A stretch of DNA of 23,230 nt from a virus: positions 1-23,230 of IMG/VR virus record IMGVR_UViG_3300047471_000334. The stretch is one strand, 5' to 3'. The notes under the pieces were generated by a model. It did no database searches and was not told the DNA's origin. It saw nothing but the letters and a program-made list of their open reading frames with translations. Below are positions 15,076 through 21,858 of the stretch, in pieces. The position numbers and the translations under genes are program-made. Position 1 is the stretch's first letter. Each line of letters begins with the position of its first letter.

Positions 15076-16415
15076 CGACGGAACGGGAACAGGCTGCCGC
15101 CGCCAACGCCGGCCGGATCCATCCCGGGCGTCGGCGCTGCGGCGCCCGGAATCACGTCTTCGCCTTCTTCCGGCTTGCGGAAGCCTGTCTGGTCGAGAAC
15201 GTCGTCCTTGCTCAAGTCGACGCCCATGCCGTGCAGCACGTTCGCGACGTCGGCGCGCATCTTCGGGTCTTGCACCGACTCCTGCTGCAGCGAGAACTTC
15301 GGCTGTTCCTCGGTGATCTGTAGCTCGCCTATGTTGATCCAGTTGTAGTGCCACAGACACCCGATCAACGATCGCGTGAGCGTCTCTTCGAGCGCTTCGC
15401 GGTCGCTCTTGATGAGGGTTTCCGTGCTGTCGGCCTGCGTCTCACTGAGCGCGTAGCTGCCGCCTTCGCTCGCTTGCGTCGGCAGGTTGGCGGCCAAGAT
15501 CAGCGTTGCGATCGTGGCGCGCAGTTCGTCGCGCATCGTCTTCAGCAGTTGCCAGCCTTCGCCGTTCATGTTGACGACTTCGACTTGATCCGCTGAGTCG
15601 TAGACGAGCACGTTTCGCGCGCGCAGGTCGGTCAGCACGTCGCGCCACGCGGTGATTAGCTCCGTGTTCGGCTTGCCGCTGTTCGCGTCGCGGACGCCGT
15701 CGACCTTCGCCGTCAGGATGCCCTGCGCGAAGCGTTCGACCGCCTGTAGCGATTCCTGGAAGACGTGCTCTTTCGCGTACCACCACCAGCCCAGCGCCTC
15801 GCGGAGCCCGCGGCCATGGCCCAGCGATCCCTGGTCATCTTGGTAGACGTGCCGGATCGTGCGCAGTGCGTCCTGCGCCGACTCGACTTCGAAGACCTGC
15901 TTGCCGAGGTTCCACCGCTCCCAGTGCGCTTCGATCCGGTTCAGGCGCTGGTCGAACTTCGGCACGATGCGGAAATAGCGCTTGTCCATGTCCTCAAGAC
16001 GGACAGGGACGAGCCAAGTGCGCGGCTTGCCGTCGCCGAGCTTCAGCACCTTCGCTTCGAGATGGATGCGCGCGAAGCGCGAGCCGCTGAAGAACGCCCG
16101 CGCGAGATTCACGCGCGCGTCGAAAAAGCGCTCGATGTTGTCCAGCAGCTCGCTCGCCACCGCCACGGCCACCGGTGCCCGCGGCGACTTCTCCACCTTC
16201 GGCAGCACGGACCACTGCTGCCCCGCAATCATCATGCGGCGCTTCGACACCGCCGCGGCGATGTCGGCATCGCGCAGCATCTTTTCTTCGAGTTCCGGGT
16301 CGCGCAGCAGCCACAGCGACGGGTCGTAGATCTGAACGCCGTTCCGCCACGCGGTCGACAGCGCCCGGACGTAGAGCTGCTGCGATTGGTTGCGTGCGCG
16401 CAGTTCCGTGGTCAT
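15072..16415 (-). CDS. Portal protein, DUF935 / Mu gp29-like (447 aa)
   Basis: The protein matches the DUF935 portal family. The start has LSTAWRNGVQIYDPSLWLLR (19-38) and RDADIAAAVSKRRMMIAGQQ (48-67), the typical two-helix opening. The clip/wing region includes GRGLREALGWWWYAKEHVFQ (201-220) and ERFAQGILTAKV (227-238). The stem and crown are followed by ATLILAANLPTQASEGGSYA (303-322), a strong family signature, and a Pro/Gly-rich C-terminus (VIPGAAAPTPGMDPAG). It forms the ring through which DNA enters. ATG at 16415 lies 16 bases after the fibre stop, with GTAGG 10 nt upstream. In Mu the terminase genes precede it; here they are not in the adjacent position. Confidence 0.93.
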   Translation of the reverse strand: MTTELRARNQSQQLYVRALSTAWRNGVQIYDPSLWLLRDPELEEKMLRDADIAAAVSKRRMMIAGQQWSVLPKVEKSPRAPVAVAVASELLDNIERFFDARVNLARAFFSGSRFARIHLEAKVLKLGDGKPRTWLVPVRLEDMDKRYFRIVPKFDQRLNRIEAHWERWNLGKQVFEVESAQDALRTIRHVYQDDQGSLGHGRGLREALGWWWYAKEHVFQESLQAVERFAQGILTAKVDGVRDANSGKPNTELITAWRDVLTDLRARNVLVYDSADQVEVVNMNGEGWQLLKTMRDELRATIATLILAANLPTQASEGGSYALSETQADSTETLIKSDREALEETLTRSLIGCLWHYNWINIGELQITEEQPKFSLQQESVQDPKMRADVANVLHGMGVDLSKDDVLDQTGFRKPEEGEDVIPGAAAPTPGMDPAGVGGGSLFPFRR

Positions 16416-16431
16416 GGACGGGAAACCTACT

Positions 16432-19400
16432 CTAGATTGCGACCTTTGTCAGCGAGGCAACGATGCGTTGCCCGTCCGTGACGCTGGCGTCGGGCGTCTC
16501 GTTGATCGAATCCGTGGTGATGCGTTCCAGGTCGTCGACATTCATCAGGAAGACCTGCAGGTCGCTGGCGCGCAGCTTCTGCAGGGCCGTGCGGATGTTC
16601 GCGGCTTCGGTGAAGAGTGCCGATGCCGTCGCGAGTTGCGGCTGCCGGAAGATGATCGGCAGCGGCGTCCCGCTGGTGCGCGTCGAGAAGTCCGCGCGCA
16701 GGTCGGCGACGAACTGCGCGAGCTGGTTGGCGAAGGCGGTGCCGCCATTGGTCACGGTCTGATCGATCGTGCCGAGATCCACGAAGATCCCCTTCAGGTC
16801 CACCTGCTTGCCCAGGCTGAGGTTCGCCCAGCGGCAGAACGCCTGCCACTGCAGTTTGAGCGCAGGGTAGTTCTCGGCGTACGCCTTCGACCACCGGCCG
16901 CCGGCCGCCGGCGTGCTCGGGTAGTTGTCCGGCGTGTAGGCGAGCAGCGCCGAGGCCAGCCCGCTGTTGTCGACGGCCCGCTTCATCAGCAGCGGCAGCA
17001 TCGAGCATTCGGGGCCGGCGACATTGCTGAAGGTGCCGCTAGTGTTCGGGTTGCCGGCGCTGACGTCGTAGGCGACGCCTTCGCCGGTGCGCGCATCCCA
17101 GATGCCTTGCCGCGCATCGCGCGCGCCGTCGGTCAGCGTCGGCGAGGCGAGGTCGGTCAAGTAGGCATTGGTGATCGGTCCTTTGAAGATCGAATCGCCG
17201 AGCATGATGTACGCCGGCACTGCGCCGGCGTAGTCGGCCGCGTTCTCGTCGGCAAGCAGCAGGTCGTAGGCTTGCCGAACCGCGCGGGCCATCGGACCCC
17301 AGTAGACGTCGGCTTGATAAAACGCCTTGTTCTCGCTCGGCGTGTAGAGCACCGAGACGTCGAGACAGAGCGGCTGCCCTTCCATAGACACGCAGCGAAC
17401 GTTGCCGATCGCATCCGAGGCAGCGACGCTGCGGTGCGCGAGGTTCGCGAACGTAGTCGCGCTCGGCACGGCCACGTTGTTGATCTCAGCAGCGTGGTTG
17501 ACGATGACCACTTTCAGATTCGGATTGCCGAGCACCGTGCGGAAATAGGCGATCGTCTCGGTCACCTTCTGTTGGTAGCTCGCTTGGTGCGCCGGGTTCG
17601 CGATCCAGTCGTTGACGTCGCGCTGGCTGTTGTCGAGCACCAGCAGATCCCAGAACAGCGCATTGCCGTTCGCGAGCGCGGACCATGCCGTATTCATCGC
17701 GGCAAGCTGCGCGGCGAAGGCGACCTTGCCGCTGCCCGTCGCCACGTCGAACGCCGAGAAGGTCGGCGCCGTCTGGAAGTATTTCGCGACCTGGAAATAG
17801 GGCGCTTGCGGGTAGGTGTGCTCAAGCAGCTCGCGGATCAACCCGCCGTCGAGCCCGATGCCGGCGCCGAAGTTGCCCCATGACGAGCCGCCGCGCTTGC
17901 TGAGCTGGTTCGCTTGCGTCTCGGTGAGCGTGAGCCAACCGGCGATGGGGTGGTAGTCGGTCCATGCGCCCTTGGCCGCGGTGCCGGTGTTGCCGCCGAG
18001 GAATAGCTTCTGGTTGGCCGTCGGCGTCACCGACCATGCGCTGCCGACTTGGAGCGTGTCCGCCGTGTTGCCAATGACAACCTTGCGGTCCGAGAAGCCG
18101 AGCGCGTAGCCGGGCACGAAGCTGTTCTCGATCGTGACCGTGTAGCCGATCCACTGGCCGGCGGACCAGCCGGGCGATCCGGTCACCTGAACGTGCGTCG
18201 CATCGGTGCCGGCAGGGTTGATCCCGAACAGCGCCGTCCCGTTCAGGCCGTCGAACCACGGATACCAACCGAGCGCCGCCGCCGTCGGCGCGCCGCTGCT
18301 CGGGTTGTCCGGCACCACGCGCATGATCTTGTCGGCGTAGCTCGAACGCAGCTCGCTCGCGCCGGCCGCGGAAACGGCGGTGTCGATGCAGTTGACCTGC
18401 TTCGTGGAACCGCCGTTGGTCATGTGGTCGCCGACGATCAGGATGCCGGGGACTTGCAGGTTCGGCGGCGGCGGCGTGACGATGACCGTCGTGGTGCCCG
18501 TCGTCGGAGCCGACCAGTCACTGTTGCCCGCGGCGTTGTGCGCCCGAATCTTGATGTAGTAGACGGTGTTCGAGTTGAGCCCGGTCAGCGTGCACGACAC
18601 CGCGTCGACTCCGCCGACGTTGCTGACGATCGAGTAGGTGACGCCGCCGTCGATGCTGACGCCGGCATCGAAGCCCGTCTCGTTGTAGCTCGTCGCGTCG
18701 GTCCAAGAGACGTCGAGCGTCGTGTTCGTCGGGTTCGCCGTCGCGCCGATCGTTGGTGCGTCGGGCGGCACGAGCGCGGTCGCGAACGCGGCGACCGCGT
18801 TGACCGCGCCGGCGCGCATCCAGTCGACGGCATACTTTGCCTGCCAGATCGGGTTCCAGTTGGTGACCCACTGGCCTTCGGCCTGCGTCTCGTAGGCGGC
18901 GCGCGTCGCCGAGATGCCGCGATAGGTGCAGTAGTCCGGCAGCCGGCGCTTCGCGGTCGGCGCGAGCGGCGAGCCCGGGTAGGTCGAACCACTGTCCGCG
19001 GACTTCGTGTTCCACGCGGCATTCGTCTGGTCGGCGCCGTTGTAGTGGAACAGGTGGCCGTCGCCGGCCGCGCCGAAGATGTTGTTCGCGCCGGTGCTCT
19101 GCCCACCGCCGGGGAGCCAATCCAGGTTGTCGCGGACGTTGAGGTAGAGCGAGCCGTTGCCGGTCGAAAACAGGTTGGTGACGTTGCGGCGGTCGGTCCA
19201 GAGGCCCGTGTAGTTCGCCGGCCGACTGATGTCGAGGAAGCCGTTCGAGCCCTGCACGTAGTTGTCAACGATCGTCGCCGCCGCCGCGGTGAAGGTGTTC
19301 GTAAGCAGGATGTGCAGCGAGCCGCCCGCGTAGTAGGACATCGGCTCCGAGGCGATCGCATCGCCATAGAGCAGCATCCGCTGGAACGTGACGTTGTTGT

Positions 19401-21231
19401 TGTTGTGGCCGCCGCCGCCGCCATCGTTCTGGTCCCAGCCGATGTAGCCAATCTGTCCGCCGGAGAACCCGTCGATGATCTCGCGCCGTCCATCCTGGGC
19501 GCCGTCTTGCACGACGATCGCCTGCGTGGACAGCACCGAGTTGTCGACACTGCTGCGCTGCACGCCCTCCATGCTGATGCCGATGGAGCACATGGCCCAT
19601 AGGCTGTTCTGGATCGTGCCGCCGCTGCGCAGCATCACGTCGCCTTCGCTGAAGTAGCAGTTGTCGATCAGTGCGTTGGTGCACGATCGCTGGATATAGA
19701 GCGCATGGCGGAAGATGGACGGCGTGTTCCAACTGATCTGGTAGGCAGTGCCGTTCGATGGCTGCGCGCCGCCGTAGCCGTTGTTCCACGCCTCCTGGCC
19801 ATTGAGCGTGGTCTTGCCGTTCGACGAGATGAGGCGCTGGAATCCGTTGACCTGCACCATGCGGCCGCTCGGACTTCCGCTACACGAAATGACATCGTTG
19901 TCCGAAGGCGCCACCGACAGCGCGGCAAAACTTATCTGCGCCGTCGTGCTGCCCGTGATCTTGCGCTGTACGTTACGCAGCGCGACCGTCGGCGTGTTCT
20001 GATCGAAGGTGATCCAGTAGTTGGTGAGGCCAACCGCCGGCAGCGTTCCCGCCGCGAAGTTGATCGTCGTCGTCGTGTGACCCCCGGTCGCCGCGGTGAT
20101 CGTCGGCCCGGGGACCCACTTCTGGCTTGCATCGGTCAGAAACAGCGTATTGACGCCGCCGGCTGCGTAGGTCGGCGAAGCGACCTGCGAGCTGTGCACG
20201 TCTTCGATGGTCGCGCCGGCGCAGCGTGGGAACCACGAGTCCTGGATCGTCAGGTTGTCGATCGCGTGGAACAGGACGCCCGACGGGTTCTGCGGACCGC
20301 CGTTGCCAAACTGGCCGCTGACTCCGTAGTCGTAGCAGTCGCCGATCCAGGTGCGCCGCACGGTGAGGCCGTTGATGCGCGCGGCTTCCGTCGAGCCGCC
20401 GTTGTTGCCGGTCATCACGAGGCCGAACGAGGCATAGCGGATGTGGCAACCTTCGACGATGACGTTGATCGCCCCGCCAGTTCCTGAACTGTGCTGCGCC
20501 TGCAGCGCGATGCCGTAGAGCTGCCCCGTCGTGTTGTTGGTGAAGAAGTAGTTGCGGCGCGCGGTGATGTCCCACGTCACGTCGAGGTGCTGCCACAGCA
20601 GCCGCGGGCGGTTGTCCGTGTTGCCCACGTTGAACGGCGTGTTGCTGTCAGTCGCGCCGGTGAACTTCGGCCGGCCCGCGGTGAAGTCGCCGTAGGCCGT
20701 GAAGGCCATTTCGTCCGCGTTGATCGCGCCGGCACCGTTCGGGTGCCAGTCCTGCTGCTGCGACGTGAAGGTGTCGCCGCACTTATAGAGGATGTGGTCG
20801 CCAGGGTTGAAGATGCCGCTGACTTCGCCGCTCCACTTCGTCTTTGGCGCGACGACGGATAGCCCGCTGTTGCCGCCGGCGCCCGACGAGCTGACGAAGA
20901 TGCGCTTGCGCGCCGATTGCAGCACCGGCACCGTCCAGCCGTTCAGGTCGGTGAACTGCAACGCTGCCGCATAGGCCGGACGGAATGCGGCGACCCACAC
21001 GGAATCGGAGTGGTCCTTGACCCACAAGTAGCGCGGATGCGTGCTGTCGTTCGTGAACGTGAAGCGGTGCGAGTCGGCGCTACCCGTGACCGTGCCCAGC
21101 GGCGTGTAGCCGGAGAGGCCGGCTGCGTCGTCCGACCAGCGCGCATCCCAGTCGGTCGCTCCCTGGCGGTTGAGGAAGACTTCGACGAAGCCGTTGCCGG
21201 AGAGGGCATCAACTTGGGTTGGTGTGGCCAC
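16432..21231 (-). CDS. Large fibre/tailspike: beta-helix, FN3 and two SGNH-like domains (1599 aa)
   Basis: GTG at 21231 has AAGGAGG (21241-21247) 9 nt upstream and overlaps the preceding gene by 23 bases. Domains in order: a beta-sandwich (about 1-100) that may anchor the fibre; a right-handed beta-helix (about 110-800) that opens FVSSSGAGGNSGLSVVAPKT and GDHILYKCGDTFTS as pectate-lyase-like helices do; an FN3 domain (823-917, LDVSWTDATSYNETGFDAG and a YYIKIRAHNAAGNS strand); a Pro hinge (920-923); and two SGNH/sialate-esterase-like domains (930-1330 and 1338-1599). The first has Gly-Asp-His in place of the catalytic Gly-Asp-Ser (934-936). The second has GDS (1345-1347), GPECSM (1406-1411) and LGTID (1486-1490), but its C-terminal block (PDASVTDGQR, 1580-1589) lacks the expected His. 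It probably binds or modifies host surface glycan. Residues 360-450 and 1010-1080 carry a repeated beta module also found in the 749-residue protein. Confidence 0.92.
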   Translation of the reverse strand: MATPTQVDALSGNGFVEVFLNRQGATDWDARWSDDAAGLSGYTPLGTVTGSADSHRFTFTNDSTHPRYLWVKDHSDSVWVAAFRPAYAAALQFTDLNGWTVPVLQSARKRIFVSSSGAGGNSGLSVVAPKTKWSGEVSGIFNPGDHILYKCGDTFTSQQQDWHPNGAGAINADEMAFTAYGDFTAGRPKFTGATDSNTPFNVGNTDNRPRLLWQHLDVTWDITARRNYFFTNNTTGQLYGIALQAQHSSGTGGAINVIVEGCHIRYASFGLVMTGNNGGSTEAARINGLTVRRTWIGDCYDYGVSGQFGNGGPQNPSGVLFHAIDNLTIQDSWFPRCAGATIEDVHSSQVASPTYAAGGVNTLFLTDASQKWVPGPTITAATGGHTTTTINFAAGTLPAVGLTNYWITFDQNTPTVALRNVQRKITGSTTAQISFAALSVAPSDNDVISCSGSPSGRMVQVNGFQRLISSNGKTTLNGQEAWNNGYGGAQPSNGTAYQISWNTPSIFRHALYIQRSCTNALIDNCYFSEGDVMLRSGGTIQNSLWAMCSIGISMEGVQRSSVDNSVLSTQAIVVQDGAQDGRREIIDGFSGGQIGYIGWDQNDGGGGGHNNNNVTFQRMLLYGDAIASEPMSYYAGGSLHILLTNTFTAAAATIVDNYVQGSNGFLDISRPANYTGLWTDRRNVTNLFSTGNGSLYLNVRDNLDWLPGGGQSTGANNIFGAAGDGHLFHYNGADQTNAAWNTKSADSGSTYPGSPLAPTAKRRLPDYCTYRGISATRAAYETQAEGQWVTNWNPIWQAKYAVDWMRAGAVNAVAAFATALVPPDAPTIGATANPTNTTLDVSWTDATSYNETGFDAGVSIDGGVTYSIVSNVGGVDAVSCTLTGLNSNTVYYIKIRAHNAAGNSDWSAPTTGTTTVIVTPPPPNLQVPGILIVGDHMTNGGSTKQVNCIDTAVSAAGASELRSSYADKIMRVVPDNPSSGAPTAAALGWYPWFDGLNGTALFGINPAGTDATHVQVTGSPGWSAGQWIGYTVTIENSFVPGYALGFSDRKVVIGNTADTLQVGSAWSVTPTANQKLFLGGNTGTAAKGAWTDYHPIAGWLTLTETQANQLSKRGGSSWGNFGAGIGLDGGLIRELLEHTYPQAPYFQVAKYFQTAPTFSAFDVATGSGKVAFAAQLAAMNTAWSALANGNALFWDLLVLDNSQRDVNDWIANPAHQASYQQKVTETIAYFRTVLGNPNLKVVIVNHAAEINNVAVPSATTFANLAHRSVAASDAIGNVRCVSMEGQPLCLDVSVLYTPSENKAFYQADVYWGPMARAVRQAYDLLLADENAADYAGAVPAYIMLGDSIFKGPITNAYLTDLASPTLTDGARDARQGIWDARTGEGVAYDVSAGNPNTSGTFSNVAGPECSMLPLLMKRAVDNSGLASALLAYTPDNYPSTPAAGGRWSKAYAENYPALKLQWQAFCRWANLSLGKQVDLKGIFVDLGTIDQTVTNGGTAFANQLAQFVADLRADFSTRTSGTPLPIIFRQPQLATASALFTEAANIRTALQKLRASDLQVFLMNVDDLERITTDSINETPDASVTDGQRIVASLTKVAI

Positions 21232-21625
21232 GCTTGCTGTCCTCCTTGAGTTCGTGCAACAGGCAGGTCACCCGGCGCAGTTCGCGCTCGACCTTGGCTT
21301 TCGACTCCAGTTCTTCGGCGATGAGTTCCTGGTGGTAGCTGCGCGGCACCACTTCACCCTGCGCCAGCTCCTCGCGGTGCTTCTGCTGCTGCTTCTCGAA
21401 CTTGCGTTTCTTGTCGTTCAGTTGCTTCGTCTGCACGTCGGCGAGCGCGCGCACGCGGGCGGCAAGCGCCATGTCGTTGAGCGCGGCGCGGTAGATCGCG
21501 AGGAACCACTTCTGGTCTTCGATGGACAGCGGCAGCGTCTTGCCCGGCATCGTCAAGTCTTGCAGCTTCCGGATTGCATGGATCGAAAGCTGCGGCATCA
21601 GGTCTTCGCCGAGGATGTGGGTCAT
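21209..21625 (-). CDS. Charged helical protein of unknown function (138 aa)
   Basis: ATG at 21625 overlaps the previous stop as ATGA (21622-21625); a longer frame to 21640 is a less likely start. The protein begins MTHILGEDLMPQLSIHAIRK, continues with DQKWFLAIYRAALNDMALAA, and then has a long charged helix (about 60-125, with LNDKKRKFEKQQQKHREELA) that reads as a coiled coil, ending SKRGHTNPS. There is no signal or membrane segment. The first 60 residues read as a small folded helical domain. It could be a terminase small subunit or an assembly factor, since such proteins have a helical domain followed by a coiled coil, but no helix-turn-helix could be made out. Function unassigned. Confidence 0.8.
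   Translation of the reverse strand: MTHILGEDLMPQLSIHAIRKLQDLTMPGKTLPLSIEDQKWFLAIYRAALNDMALAARVRALADVQTKQLNDKKRKFEKQQQKHREELAQGEVVPRSYHQELIAEELESKAKVERELRRVTCLLHELKEDSKRGHTNPS
21241..21247 (-). promoter_or_regulatory. Strong ribosome binding site for the fibre gene
   Basis: AAGGAGG lies 9 nt before the GTG at 21231 and inside the preceding gene. The nearest ATG (21209) is in another frame, so this site supports the GTG start of the 1599-residue protein. Confidence 0.7.
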
Positions 21626-21858
21626 GGCTCGCCGCGCCACTCGGCGATGAGCTGCTGCGGAGATTCGAGCATGGGCACCCCTCGCGCAACGGCCAGCGGA
21701 ACCGCGGGGCCGAAAGCCGGCGCGCTGAAGGTGCGGAAAGCCCCCAGCTCTACGGCCTGCGGTGCCTTCACCCGAAACGCGCTCGGCATCGGCAGGAAGC
21801 GCGTCGAGGCCATGACGGCGCCGGCGATCATCGAGGACAGAAAGCCGCGGCGGTTCAT
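21622..21858 (-). CDS. Small protein with twin-arginine-like N-terminus (78 aa)
   Basis: The start ATG at 21858 overlaps the preceding TGA as ATGA (21855-21858). The same frame is open upstream to 22266, but that part is a shadow. The protein starts MNRRGFLSSMIAGAVMASTR: Arg-Arg-x-Phe-Leu is the core of a Tat signal, and the following 15 residues are a short hydrophobic stretch. There is no clear signal-peptidase site such as Ala-x-Ala, although PMPSA (23-27) is possible. The rest (about 28-78) is Ala/Pro/Val-rich, ending LESPQQLIAEWRGEP. It could be an exported or membrane-tethered protein, unusual within a structural operon. Alternatively the N-terminus is only a basic helix. No family recognised. 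Confidence 0.72.
   Translation of the reverse strand: MNRRGFLSSMIAGAVMASTRFLPMPSAFRVKAPQAVELGAFRTFSAPAFGPAVPLAVARGVPMLESPQQLIAEWRGEP

Noticed and set aside
13859-15106. 415-residue minus-strand frame across the micro-ORF
   Set aside because: It overlaps the conserved F-like gene in the wrong frame and yields Cys/Asn runs across the repeats.
19395-19425. Triplet run coding Gly5-His-Asn4 as a repeat locus
   Set aside because: Short low-complexity loop inside the beta-helix; no sign of wider repeat structure.
16390-19602. Two long plus-strand frames (497 and 517 residues)
   Set aside because: Both lie antisense to the well-supported fibre gene, in the same codon-phase relation as the other shadows.
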